Source: DASZVB01 sp035545855
GTDB taxonomy: Bacteria > Myxococcota_A > Polyangia > Polyangiales > Polyangiaceae
Direction: 5' to 3'
Assembly (NCBI GenBank): GCA_035545855.1
Contig: DASZXK010000045.1
Span: forward strand, 23,657 to 87,656
Length of the DNA: 64,000 nt
Position numbers and translations under genes: made by a program. Shown here piece by piece: positions 8,253 through 18,872 of this stretch (position 1 is the stretch's first letter; each line of letters opens with the position of its first letter). Below the pieces are notes generated by a model. The model had not been told where the DNA came from, did not search any database, and saw only the letters and a program-made list of their open reading frames with translations.

Positions 8253-9628
8253 TCGCGGTCGTCGGGCTCTCGCACAAGACGGCGCCCATCGAGGTCCGCG
8301 AGCGGCTCGCCCTCTCGTCCGAGACCGTGCCGGAGCTCCTCCGGACGCTCGTCTCGGCGAACCCGATCTCGGAGGCGCTCGTCGTCTCCACGTGCAATCG
8401 CGTCGAGGTCGTGGTCGCGGGGCCGTCGCGCGCCGACCCGGAAGGGCTCGCGCGCGCCGCGTTCGAGGCCGTCTCCGCGCGCGCGCCGGGCGTCTCGGCG
8501 CATCTCTATCGGCACTCGGGGAGCGCGGCCATCCGTCATCTCTTCCGGGTCGCGGCGTCGCTCGACTCCCTCGTCGTCGGGGAGCCGCAGATCCTCGGGC
8601 AGCTGAAGGACGCCTACGACGTCGCGCGCGAGGTCGGAACGGCGGGGGCCGTCCTGAACCGAGTCCTCCCGCGCGCCATCAGGAGCGCGAAGCGCGTCCG
8701 CTCGGAGACGGCCATCGGCGCGGGTCAGGTCTCCGTCCCCACGGTCGCCGTCGACCTCGCGAGACAGATCTTCGGGGACCTCGGCAAGCACACGGCGGTG
8801 CTCGTCGGGTCGGGCGAGATGGGCGAGTCCGTCGCGAAGCTCCTCCGGCACGCGGGCGCGCGTCTCGTCGTCGTCGGCCGGAACCAGGCCCGCGTGAGCG
8901 AGCTCGCGACGGCCCTCGCGGGCGAGGGACGGGCGTTCGAGGCGCTCGAGGAGACGCTCCGCGCGGCGGACGTCGTCGTCACCACCACCTCCGCTCCGGG
9001 ATTCGTCGTCGACACCGCGCTCGTCCGTCGGGTGCAGAAGGTGCGCAAGGGCCGGAGCTCCTTCTTCATCGATCTCGCCGTTCCCCGGGACGTGGACCCG
9101 GCCGTCGGCGAGCTCGACGGCGTGTTCCTCTACAACGTCGACGACCTCTCCCGCGTCGTCTCGGAGTCGCTCGAGGGGCGGAAGCGCGAAGCGGAGCGTG
9201 CGGCGGAAATCGTCGACGAGGAGGCCGCTCACTTCGACCGCTGGGCGGAGGCCGAGCAGGTCACGCCGACCATCGTCGCTCTCCGCGAGCGGCTCCGCTC
9301 GGTGCTCGAGGGCGAGATCGACCGCAGCCTCTCCGGACGCCTCCGGCACCTCGGTCCGCCCGATCGCGAGGCGCTCGCGGTCATGGTAGAGGCCGCGCTG
9401 AACAAGATGCTCCATACCACGACCGCACGTCTCCGGAAGATGGCCGTCGAACCGGACTCCCGCGCGGAGCTCGAGACGGCGGTCGCGCTCCTGGAGGACC
9501 TGTTCGAGCTCGCCGAGATGAAGGATTCGCTTCCCGCGGCGACCGAGGAGCCCGGCAGCAGCCCGGAGGCCGCGGAGGCGGAGAGCTCCCCCGCGGCGAT
9601 CATCGCGCGTGTCCGGGGGGTTTCGTGA
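8249..9628 (+). CDS. hemA: glutamyl-tRNA reductase
   Basis: This 459-aa enzyme reduces glutamyl-tRNA to glutamate-1-semialdehyde, the first committed step of the C5 route to tetrapyrroles. Visible marks are the N-terminal GLSHKTAP, the catalytic Cys49 in STCNRVEV, the conserved VGEPQILGQLK, the NADPH-binding loop GSGEMGE near residue 189, and a long helical C-terminal dimerisation region. Length is normal for the family. The GTG start at 8249 overlaps the upstream stop, and its stop overlaps the hemC start, so the operon is translationally coupled throughout. Regulation through HemX is plausible. Confidence 0.96.
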   Translation: MIAVVGLSHKTAPIEVRERLALSSETVPELLRTLVSANPISEALVVSTCNRVEVVVAGPSRADPEGLARAAFEAVSARAPGVSAHLYRHSGSAAIRHLFRVAASLDSLVVGEPQILGQLKDAYDVAREVGTAGAVLNRVLPRAIRSAKRVRSETAIGAGQVSVPTVAVDLARQIFGDLGKHTAVLVGSGEMGESVAKLLRHAGARLVVVGRNQARVSELATALAGEGRAFEALEETLRAADVVVTTTSAPGFVVDTALVRRVQKVRKGRSSFFIDLAVPRDVDPAVGELDGVFLYNVDDLSRVVSESLEGRKREAERAAEIVDEEAAHFDRWAEAEQVTPTIVALRERLRSVLEGEIDRSLSGRLRHLGPPDREALAVMVEAALNKMLHTTTARLRKMAVEPDSRAELETAVALLEDLFELAEMKDSLPAATEEPGSSPEAAEAESSPAAIIARVRGVS

Positions 9629-10524
9629 CGCGACCCATCGTCGTCGCCACGCGGAAGAGCCAGCTCGCGCTCGCCCAGTCTCGCGCGTTCATGCGCCTCT
9701 TCGAGTCGAAGGTCGGCGTGAAGACGGAGGAGCTCCACGTGACCACCACCGGCGATCGCGTCCAGGACGTGGCGCTCTCCGAGATCGGCGGCAAGGGGCT
9801 CTTCGTGAAGGAGATCGAGGAAGCCCTGCTCGAGAGCCGCGCGGACGTCGCGATCCATTCGTTGAAAGACGTCCCGGCCGAGCTCGCGCCGTCGCTCGTC
9901 ATCGGGTGCATTCCGGAGCGCGAAGACCCCCGGGACGTCGTCGTGACGCGCTCCGGGGCGAGATTCCTCGAGCTTCCGGCTGGGACCCGCGTCGGGTCCT
10001 CGTCGCTCCGGAGGGTCGCGATGCTCCGGGCGGCGAGGCCCGATCTCGAATACGTCCCCATCCGCGGCAACGTGGATACTCGCCTCCGGAAGTGCGAAGA
10101 CGGCACGGTGGACGCCGTCGTTCTCGCCTACGCCGGCCTCCGCAGGCTCGGGCTCGCGGCGCGCGCCACGGAGGTCCTCGATCCGTCGCTCTGTCTTCCC
10201 GCCATCGGGCAGGGCGCGCTCGCGATCGAGTGCCGCGAGAACGACGCGGAGGTGATGCGCCTCCTCGCGCCGCTCGTCCACGTGGAGACGTCTCGCGCCG
10301 TCTCCGCCGAGCGGGGCGTCATGAAGGCGGTGGAGGGAAGCTGCCAGGTCCCGGTCGCCGCCTACGCCGTCCGCGACGGCGGCGATCTCGTTCTCCGCGC
10401 GATGCTCGCCGAGCCCGACGGAAGTCGCGCCCGCATGCTGACCCGCAAGGTCTCGTTCCCGGAATCCGACGCCGCGGCGTTCGCCGTCGGCGAGGCGCTC
10501 GGGCGGGAGCTCCGCGGCGCGTGA
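9625..10524 (+). CDS. hemC: porphobilinogen deaminase (hydroxymethylbilane synthase)
   Basis: The 299-aa protein joins four porphobilinogen units into hydroxymethylbilane. The N-terminus TRKSQLALAQS, the motif HSLKDVP, GSSSLRR, and RGNVDTRL are all typical. Cys240 in EGSCQVPVAAYA is the attachment point of the dipyrromethane cofactor. It starts at GTG 9625, four bases inside hemA, and its stop overlaps the next ATG. Nothing is missing; this should be an active enzyme. Confidence 0.96.
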   Translation: MTRPIVVATRKSQLALAQSRAFMRLFESKVGVKTEELHVTTTGDRVQDVALSEIGGKGLFVKEIEEALLESRADVAIHSLKDVPAELAPSLVIGCIPEREDPRDVVVTRSGARFLELPAGTRVGSSSLRRVAMLRAARPDLEYVPIRGNVDTRLRKCEDGTVDAVVLAYAGLRRLGLAARATEVLDPSLCLPAIGQGALAIECRENDAEVMRLLAPLVHVETSRAVSAERGVMKAVEGSCQVPVAAYAVRDGGDLVLRAMLAEPDGSRARMLTRKVSFPESDAAAFAVGEALGRELRGA

Positions 10525-11534
10525 TGGGCCCGGCGCGGCTCCGCGCCGCGGCCGCGGACGCCCTCGAGCGCGGAGCGCTGCGCTCGCCGCTCACGGACGC
10601 GCTCTCCCGCGGGTGGGCCGCCCTGGCCCGACCGATCCGACCAGTCGAGTTGCCGGATGGAACGGCCGTCTTCGGCGTCTCCGGACCGACGCTCGGCGGA
10701 TCGTACAAGACGCCGACGGCGATCGCGCTCGCGGCCGCGCTCGCGGCCCGGGGGGCCCCGGTCGCGGTCGTCTCCCATGGGTACCGCGCCCGCGCCCGCG
10801 CGCCGCGCGTCGTTCTTCCGACGGACTCCGTGTCGGACGTCGGAGACGACGCGCTCGCCGCCGCGCGGGTGCTGTCGCCGCTCGGCGTTCCCGTCCTGTG
10901 CGGGGGCAGCCGCGAACGGGCGCTCTTCGCGGGCGCGTCGCTCGCGCCGAACCTCGTCGTGGACGGGCTGCTCCAGGCGGCGCCGCGACGCCTCGCGGCG
11001 TCGCTCCTCGTCGTCTCCGCGGAAGCGCCGTGGGGCGCCGACCAGTGTCCCCCCGCGGGTGATCTCCGTGCGTCCCGCTCGCGCCTCGTCGCGGCATCCG
11101 ACGTCACGGTCCACGTGGAGGACGGAGCGCCGGACGGCTGCACGGGGACGGACGCAGCGGCGCGCGACGTCCGAGCCCGCCTCTCGCTAGACCTTCGCGA
11201 CTCGGCGTCCGGACGACCGCTGTCGCTGGAGGAGCTCCGGGGGAAACCGATCGGTCTCGTCGCGGCGGTCGCTCGCCCCGGCCGCATCCGGACGACCCTC
11301 GGTCGCATCGGCGTCCGCATCGCCGAGGAACGCCTCTTTCCCGATCACGCGACGCCGCGCGAGCGGACGGTCCGCGCGCGGCGTCCGGCAGTCGCCGCCT
11401 GGCTCGCGACGGAGAAATGCGCGACGAAGCTCGGCACGACCTTCGAGGGCGCGCCGGTGCTCGTGCTCGCGGGGCGCGTCGTCCTGCCCGACGCGCTCGT
11501 GGACGGCGTTCACGAGCGGTGCAGGGTGTTCTGA
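10524..11534 (+). CDS. LpxK-like protein with degenerate nucleotide-binding motifs
   Basis: The 336-aa sequence aligns along its length with tetraacyldisaccharide 4'-kinase: the P-loop position (GPTLGGSYKTP), a DGLLQ segment, the PAGDLR stretch, and a C-terminal AVARPGRIRTTL ... LFPDHA region. Two catalytic features are altered. The P-loop reads GGSYKTP where the family has GGTGKTP, so Tyr61 replaces the Gly before Lys62. The DDGLQH motif reads VDGLLQA, losing one Asp and the His. No membrane-anchoring N-terminal helix is evident. The frame is intact and coupled to hemC by a TGATG overlap, so it is not a dead gene. Either the kinase activity is lost and the protein has another role in this operon, or it is a diverged LpxK. 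Confidence 0.7.
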   Translation: MGPARLRAAAADALERGALRSPLTDALSRGWAALARPIRPVELPDGTAVFGVSGPTLGGSYKTPTAIALAAALAARGAPVAVVSHGYRARARAPRVVLPTDSVSDVGDDALAAARVLSPLGVPVLCGGSRERALFAGASLAPNLVVDGLLQAAPRRLAASLLVVSAEAPWGADQCPPAGDLRASRSRLVAASDVTVHVEDGAPDGCTGTDAAARDVRARLSLDLRDSASGRPLSLEELRGKPIGLVAAVARPGRIRTTLGRIGVRIAEERLFPDHATPRERTVRARRPAVAAWLATEKCATKLGTTFEGAPVLVLAGRVVLPDALVDGVHERCRVF

Positions 11535-11621
11535 CGAGGCGAGAAAATGGCCGTTTTGGGAAACTTCTCGGCCGTTCGCCACCGTGTTTTCGGGCTTGCC
11601 GATCGTGATAAGGTCGCCGCC

Positions 11622-12206
11622 ATGAAACGGACGCGCGCCCTCGCCAGAGTCGGATTCATCGCTCTCCTCTGCACGTCGGTTCCGGTCACCGTCGCCTGCG
11701 GAGGCGGAGGCAAGGAAGCCCACCATCCGCTGCCGAAGGCGGGTGACATGCCGGAAGGCGGCGAGTGGACGGGCGTCTATTTCAGCACGACGTACGGCTA
11801 CCTCCACCTCGTGAAGGAGGGGGCGACGGTGAGCGGCCGCTGGCGCAACGCCGCCGGGGACAAGTGGGGCGAGATGAGCGGCGAGGCGACCGGGAACCTG
11901 TTCCTCTTCGACTGGAAGGAGAACAAGATCGGCATGGTCGGTCCGTCCGCCTCGACCACGGGCCGCGGCTACTTCGTCTATACGCGCCCGCCCGGGGAGA
12001 ACGTGAACGACGAGATCAAGGGCGAGTGGGGTCTCGGCAGCGAGCGGACGGGTGTGTCGTGGACGGCCGTGAAGCAGCGCAACATGAAGCCCGATCCCGC
12101 CTCCGTCATGCCCGACGAGACCCAGAAGCTCGAGGGCGGAGGCTGGGACGAGAGCAAGAAGAAGAGCGGCGGCGATTCGGACTCGAAGGACGACGGGTGG
12201 AACTGA
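11622..12206 (+). CDS. putative lipoprotein, unknown family
   Basis: The 194-aa product has a short signal peptide and a lipobox-like VTVAC before a Gly-rich start. The middle part (GEWTGVYFSTTYGYLHL) is rich in alternating aromatic and polar residues that suggest a small beta-barrel or lipocalin-like fold, and the last 30 residues are Lys/Asp/Gly/Ser-rich and disordered. It ends one base before the gcvPB GTG, an unexplained but tight pairing. I do not recognise the family. Confidence 0.7.
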   Translation: MKRTRALARVGFIALLCTSVPVTVACGGGGKEAHHPLPKAGDMPEGGEWTGVYFSTTYGYLHLVKEGATVSGRWRNAAGDKWGEMSGEATGNLFLFDWKENKIGMVGPSASTTGRGYFVYTRPPGENVNDEIKGEWGLGSERTGVSWTAVKQRNMKPDPASVMPDETQKLEGGGWDESKKKSGGDSDSKDDGWN

Positions 12207-12207
12207 C

Positions 12208-13701
12208 GTGACCGGAGAAGCAGCCCGCGGCATTCAGTTCAACGAACCCAGCATCTTCGAGCGCGGCACCCCCGGCCGTCGCGGCGCCTCCATCGCCGAT
12301 CTGGACGTCCCTGCCGTCGACCCGGCGGCTCATCTCGGCGCGCTCGCGCGGAAAGAAGCGGCGGGGCTCCCGGAGGTCAGCGAGCCGGAAGCGTTCCGGC
12401 ATTTCGTGCGCCTGTCCCAGTGGAACTACTGCATCGACACGCAGTTCTATCCCCTCGGCTCGTGCACCATGAAATACAACCCGAAGGTGAACGAGTGGGC
12501 GGCGCGGCTGGAGGGTTTCGCCGGTCTCCACCCGCTCTCTCCGCCGCACCTCGCCACGGGCGCGCTCGGTCTCATGGTCGAGCTCCAGAGCATGCTCGCC
12601 GAGATCGCCGGCATGGACCACGCGAGCCTTCAGCCCGCGGCCGGAGCCCAGGGCGAGCTCACCGGGCTGATGATGATCCGCGCGTACCACGAGTCCCGCG
12701 GTCGCACGCCGAAGAAGGTCTTCATCCCGGACAGCGCGCACGGCACGAACCCCGCGAGCTGCGCGCTGAACGGGTTCGAGGTCGTCCCGTTCCCCGCGAC
12801 GAACGGCATGGTCGACGCCGCGGAGTTCGCGCGCGCCATCGAGGGCGCAGGGGACGACGTCGCGGGGCTCATGATCACGAACCCGAACACCATCGGGCTC
12901 TACGAGCGCGCGATCCCGAAGCTCTGCCAGATCGTCCACGAGAAGGGCGGCCTCGTCTATGGGGACGGCGCGAACATGAACGCGGTCCTCGGACGCGCGC
13001 GCCCCGGGGACGTCGGCGTGGACGTCATCCAGTACAACCTCCACAAGACGTTCACCACGCCGCACGGCGGCGGCGGACCGGGCTCGGGCCCCGTCGCGTT
13101 CAAGAAGCACCTCGAGCCGTTCCAGCCGACGCCCGTCGTGCGACGGGACGGCGGAAGACCGATCGTGGACCACGACCGGCCGAAGAGCGTCGGGCGCGTG
13201 CGCTCCTTCTTCGGCAACTTCGGCATGATGGTGCGCGCCTACACGTACATCCGCGAGCTCGGCCCGCAGGGCCTCGCGGACGTGACGAACATGGCCGTCC
13301 TGAACGCGAACTACCTCGCCGCGAAGCTCCGCGGGCACTACCCGCTCGCGTTCGAGCACCCGATGCTCCACGAGGCCGTCTTCACGGATCGCGAGATCGA
13401 AGCGAAGACGGGCGTGAAGACGCTCGACGTCGCGAAGCGCCTCATCGACTACGGCTTCCACCCGCCGACGGTCTACTTCCCCCTCGTCGTTCGCGGCGCG
13501 CTCATGGTCGAGCCGACGGAGACGGAGACGAAGCAGACGATCGACGCGTTCGTCGACGCGATGATCGCGATCCGCAAGGAAGCCGAGGAGACGGCGGACG
13601 TCGTGAAGCACGCGCCGCACGACACCCGAGTGAGCCGCCTCGACGAGGCGCGCGCGGCCCGGAAGCCGAAGCTCCGCTATCGCGCGGGCGCCGAGGACTG
13701 A
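12208..13701 (+). CDS. gcvPB: glycine dehydrogenase (decarboxylating) subunit 2
   Basis: This is the PLP-binding half of the two-subunit glycine cleavage P protein, 497 aa. The pyridoxal-phosphate lysine is Lys280 in NLHKTFTTPHGGGGPG. Other marks are PLGSCTMKYNPK, LQPAAGAQGELTG and DSAHGTNPA. P protein decarboxylates glycine and passes the aminomethyl group to lipoyl-H protein. The partner subunit GcvPA and the GcvT/GcvH genes are not in the window; if the usual order holds they would be next to it, yet the upstream gene is an unrelated lipoprotein and downstream lies a convergent kinase. So the system is split in this genome. Confidence 0.95.
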   Translation: MTGEAARGIQFNEPSIFERGTPGRRGASIADLDVPAVDPAAHLGALARKEAAGLPEVSEPEAFRHFVRLSQWNYCIDTQFYPLGSCTMKYNPKVNEWAARLEGFAGLHPLSPPHLATGALGLMVELQSMLAEIAGMDHASLQPAAGAQGELTGLMMIRAYHESRGRTPKKVFIPDSAHGTNPASCALNGFEVVPFPATNGMVDAAEFARAIEGAGDDVAGLMITNPNTIGLYERAIPKLCQIVHEKGGLVYGDGANMNAVLGRARPGDVGVDVIQYNLHKTFTTPHGGGGPGSGPVAFKKHLEPFQPTPVVRRDGGRPIVDHDRPKSVGRVRSFFGNFGMMVRAYTYIRELGPQGLADVTNMAVLNANYLAAKLRGHYPLAFEHPMLHEAVFTDREIEAKTGVKTLDVAKRLIDYGFHPPTVYFPLVVRGALMVEPTETETKQTIDAFVDAMIAIRKEAEETADVVKHAPHDTRVSRLDEARAARKPKLRYRAGAED

Positions 13702-13739
13702 GCGGGCGACGCCGCGTTCGACCGGGACTGCGGTCGCGC

Positions 13740-15335
13740 TCAGTCCCGCCCGTAGAGCTCGTCGCGGTCCATCGGCTTCGACGGCTGCGTCTGCAGCTCG
13801 CGGAGCACGGGGCTCTGCGGCTGCGTCGCGCGCGTGGTCGCCGGGGGGACGCTCGGCGTCGTGCGCCGCGGCGGCGGGACCGGGCGCCCGGGGACGTGTC
13901 GCGACGTGTCCACGGGCGCGGGCGCCGCCGCCGTGTCCGGCGGAGCGAAGGGCAGATCGTCGATGCTCACTCCGGACTTCTTGTCCGGCGTGACGGCGGA
14001 CTCTGCCGGGGGCGGCTCCGCGGGCCTATCTGCCTTCGGCGTCGCGAGCGCGGCAGGAGCCGGCTTCACGATTTCGTGGGTGTTCATTGCCTGCCACCGG
14101 CTCACGCCGATCGCGACGACGGCCGCGACGAGCGCCATGGCGGCGATCGTCGGACCGACCTTGCTCCGCTGGCGAGGAGCGTCGTCCACGACGAAGGGGA
14201 GACCGCCGCTCGTCACGGAGAGGGAGACCTCGGTGTGCTCGCCGCGAGCGCCCAGGCTGCCGCTGCCGCTCGTCGGGTCGAGGGCCACGACCTCGACGCT
14301 CGGGGTGAGCGCGATGCGGCCACCGCCCGTGCCGAGGCGCCCGGAGGGAGACTCCACGGTCTTCGGCAGGCCGCCCTGGCTCGGCGGAGTGGCGGCGCGC
14401 GGCCGGCTCTTCTCCGCGCTGCTCGGCACCGGCACCTGCGGAAGCTCCACGCCGAGCGCGGCCGCGAGAGAGGAGACGGCGGCCGTCGCGCTCGGGAACC
14501 TGTCCTGCGGCCAGCGGCTCGTGGCCTTGAAGAACCACGCGTCGAACTCGACGGGGAGCGTCACGCCTTCGCGCGCCGCGCGGTAGGAAGGCCCTTCCTT
14601 CGGCCCGTGAACCGCGATGCTCGCGAACGCGAACGGGTTCTCGCAGTTCTCGTGCTCCTCGCTCCAGTAGTGCACCCCGACCGCGAGCGTGTAGGCGAGC
14701 ATGCCGAGCGCGTAGATGTCCGTCGCGGGCGAGATGCGACCATCCGCGCGGAACTGTTCGGGCGCCATGTAGATGGGCGTGCCGACCGTCTGCGTGCGCT
14801 GCTCGCTGCCCGAGCGCTCGAGCGTGAGCACCTTCGCGACGCCGAAGTCGAGGACCTTCACCAGCGGCGAGCCGTCCTCACGGCGGGTCAGGAAGAGGTT
14901 CGACGCCTTCAGATCCCGGTGGACGATGCCGGCCTGGTGCGTGCGGTCGAGCGCGAGAGCGACGTGCCAGAGGTACTGGACCGTTTCTTCGCGGGAGAGC
15001 GGGCCCTGCCGGAGGAGCCGCTGGCCGAGATCCTCCCCGTCCAGGAGCTCCATGACCAGGTACGGCGCCTTGGTATCGTCGTCGACTCCGGCGTCGAGGA
15101 CGTCCACGATGTACTCGCTGCCGATCTGAGCGGCGAGCCGGGACTCCTGCATGAACCGTTTACGGAGCTGCTCACGCTCGACGGTGTGCGCGAGCATCAC
15201 CTTCAACGCGCAGCGGCGCTCGGTGACCGTGTGCACGACCTCGTAGACGGCGCCCATGCCGCCGGACGCGAGTTCGCGCGCGATACGGTACCGTCCGGCG
15301 AAAATATCGCCTACTTGGAGCGCCGCTGCAGCCAT
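13740..15335 (-). CDS. membrane-anchored Ser/Thr protein kinase (Pkn type)
   Basis: The 531-aa kinase has all catalytic elements: Gly loop ELASGGMGAVYE, Lys45 in ALKVM, HRDLKASN at 139-146, DFG at 163-165, and GTPIYMAPEQ. A linker rich in Ser, Gly and Pro follows, then one membrane helix at about 393-412 and a periplasmic Pro-rich tail of about 110 residues. The tail has no sensor domain I can name. It stands alone, convergent with gcvPB and followed by an exported-protein gene on its own strand, so its substrates are unknown. FHA proteins at 16967 and 37206 are candidate readers of Ser/Thr phosphorylation in this window. Confidence 0.92.
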   Translation of the reverse strand: MAAAALQVGDIFAGRYRIARELASGGMGAVYEVVHTVTERRCALKVMLAHTVEREQLRKRFMQESRLAAQIGSEYIVDVLDAGVDDDTKAPYLVMELLDGEDLGQRLLRQGPLSREETVQYLWHVALALDRTHQAGIVHRDLKASNLFLTRREDGSPLVKVLDFGVAKVLTLERSGSEQRTQTVGTPIYMAPEQFRADGRISPATDIYALGMLAYTLAVGVHYWSEEHENCENPFAFASIAVHGPKEGPSYRAAREGVTLPVEFDAWFFKATSRWPQDRFPSATAAVSSLAAALGVELPQVPVPSSAEKSRPRAATPPSQGGLPKTVESPSGRLGTGGGRIALTPSVEVVALDPTSGSGSLGARGEHTEVSLSVTSGGLPFVVDDAPRQRSKVGPTIAAMALVAAVVAIGVSRWQAMNTHEIVKPAPAALATPKADRPAEPPPAESAVTPDKKSGVSIDDLPFAPPDTAAAPAPVDTSRHVPGRPVPPPRRTTPSVPPATTRATQPQSPVLRELQTQPSKPMDRDELYGRD

Positions 15336-15558
15336 GTGCGAGACCGGAGAAGACTACAAGACTAGCTCGTTTTCGGGCAGGTCCCTGGGGGAACTCACCG
15401 CGCTTTGAGCTCGAGTGAGCCCGGACGGAGCTCCTCCGGATAGTGGTCCTTTCCCGCCGAATTCATGCGCCAATCGGGGCGTCCCGTCACTTTGACGCAA
15501 AAAGACACGAATTTGGCCCCGCCGGGTCAGCCGGAGGCACCCCAATGTAGGCGGGTAC

Positions 15559-15576
15559 CTGGGGAAAAGCCCCCAG
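15559..15576 (-). terminator. GC hairpin after the exported PEGA/TPR-like gene
   Basis: CTGGGG at 15559-15564 pairs with CCCCAG at 15571-15576 around a loop of six. It lies 8 bases past the stop of the 15584-16609 gene (minus strand), where a terminator would be, but the T-run is missing, so the call is weak. The rest of the 15336-15583 gap shows nothing clear. Confidence 0.3.
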
Positions 15577-15583
15577 CCTCCCC

Positions 15584-16609
15584 TCAGAAGGCTCCGCGAA
15601 CGCCCACCGTCGCGAGCCCCGGCGCCACGGCGAGCGCCGGCGTGGCGCCCGTCACCGTCTGCTTCGGGGCGCTGTCCGTCAGGAGGATCGCCACGGCGGC
15701 GATCATGCCGGCGGCGCCGACGCCGAGCGCGACGGTGGTGATCGGCGCGAGCGTGTTCTGTGCTCGCGAGGCCGCCTTCGCTCCCTCCGGGGTGCACGGG
15801 ATGCTGCCGTCGGGGTTCCGCTGGTCCGCGCGGCAGTTCGACAGGATCGTGCTGCGGTCGCCGAGGAGCATCACGCCGGTGACGGTGCCCGTGACGAGTC
15901 CGGCTGCGCCGATCCCGCCCGCGACCCAGAACCACGGGGACGGCTTGGGCGTCGCGGCGGGTTCGCCGTCGCCCGGCTGATCGGGGGGTACCTCGTAGGG
16001 CGAGGGGCCCTCGACGTTCGGAGGGAGCTCGCCGTTCGCGTCCCGGACCGAGAGCACGATCGCTTTTCGTTCGCCGGGCGAAAGTTCGACGCGTTGCTCG
16101 ATGAGCGGACCGTCCGGCGCGCGCGTCGTGAACACGTGAGGCGTCGGATCCGCGGCCGTGGCCACGCCGAAGAGCGTGCTCTGGAACGGCTCGCCGTCCA
16201 TCGTCACGACGACGCCGGGAGGCGCGTTTTCCGGCAGGCTGACGGTGAGCCAGGCGACGAGCCCCACGAGCCGCGTCCGCTCCGTCCGGGAGAGCTCCGC
16301 GCGGGCTTTCTGGGACTCCCGCTGCTCGGCGGTCATGGTCTCGAAGACCTGCAGGTAGCGGTCGTAGAAAGCGACCGCGGACGCGTACTTCCCGGCCTTC
16401 GAGTAGCACTCCGCCAGGGTGAAGACCGTGCCGGCGCGCGCGTCGATCTCGAGGCTCTGTTTGATCAGCGCGCAGCCGATCTTGAAGCGTCCGGCGCGCA
16501 TGTCCTGGAGCCCCTCGTCGAAGAGGGCCTGCGCGTCTTCCGCATGGGCAGGGACGTGGGTGAGGGCCCAGGCCGAGATCAAAGCCGGGCCAAGCAAGCG
16601 CCGAAGCAC
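15584..16609 (-). CDS. exported TPR-like protein with PEGA-type domain and two C-terminal membrane helices
   Basis: The 341-aa protein has a cleavable signal (LISAWALTHVPAHAED). Residues about 22-110 look like a degenerate TPR pair (LFDEGLQDMRAGRF, TLAECYSKAGKYASAVAFYDRYL). A beta-rich part with VVVTMDGEPFQ resembles a PEGA domain. Two hydrophobic helices follow near 225-250 and 295-315. This arrangement is a recurrent, uncharacterised family in Polyangia (known from family resemblance, not from this sequence). It is separated from other genes on its strand, so no operon partner is seen. Confidence 0.75.
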   Translation of the reverse strand: MLRRLLGPALISAWALTHVPAHAEDAQALFDEGLQDMRAGRFKIGCALIKQSLEIDARAGTVFTLAECYSKAGKYASAVAFYDRYLQVFETMTAEQRESQKARAELSRTERTRLVGLVAWLTVSLPENAPPGVVVTMDGEPFQSTLFGVATAADPTPHVFTTRAPDGPLIEQRVELSPGERKAIVLSVRDANGELPPNVEGPSPYEVPPDQPGDGEPAATPKPSPWFWVAGGIGAAGLVTGTVTGVMLLGDRSTILSNCRADQRNPDGSIPCTPEGAKAASRAQNTLAPITTVALGVGAAGMIAAVAILLTDSAPKQTVTGATPALAVAPGLATVGVRGAF

Positions 16610-16966
16610 AGCTCGAACATAACAGAAAACGACCCCCGGTCCCCCCGGCAGGGTTTTTCAGCTCGGCTGTCGTTTGCCAGGACGCGCGGCGCGAGCCCGG
16701 CGCGGTGTCGCCCAGGAGCTCAGGCGATGCGCGGCGCGCGCGCAGCGAAGGCAACGTGCTTCCCGCCGGTCCGCTCGAGCCGCCGAGGGCGGCGCGTTAT
16801 CACGGCGACTCGAGCGGCCGGCGGAAGCATGTCGGACGGTAAAGCAAGACTGGTGCCGAGCTTCCAAACGCGCTACTCGTGCAAATAGCGGCTCGTTTCG
16901 CCACTTCCTTGTGCAACCGTCGTACAAGTGCGCAATGACCGTGCGGACAGTCCCGAGCAGCCGGTG
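16610..16966. promoter_or_regulatory. 357-base divergent spacer before an FHA sigma-54 activator
   Basis: No gene is convincing here. Near the right end there is CTTGT (16908-16912) facing ACAAG (16924-16928) and CACTT (16902-16906) facing AAGTG (16926-16930), overlapping inverted repeats about 40 bases before the activator start that could be an autoregulatory site. The rest shows no clear promoter or repeat. Confidence 0.35.
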
Positions 16967-18670
<1,704 letters not shown>

Positions 18671-18872
18671 GCCGATCCGAGCCGTTCGGGGCCCGCCGGA
18701 TGGACGCGCCCCGGCGGTGCAGTGCGTCAACGCCGGATTTCCGCAGGAACGGTTTCGCCCCGCGCTGAAAACCGAGCCAGGTGGAGCGTCGCCGGCCACT
18801 CCATTCCTGAGCTAGCCTTTCGAGACGGCCGGCGGGTACCACACCAGACACGAATCGGAGCTTTCGAGAACC

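Noticed and set aside
10524..11534. lpxK-like gene as a frameshifted pseudogene
   Set aside because: The frame is uninterrupted, of normal family length and coupled to hemC; only key residues differ.
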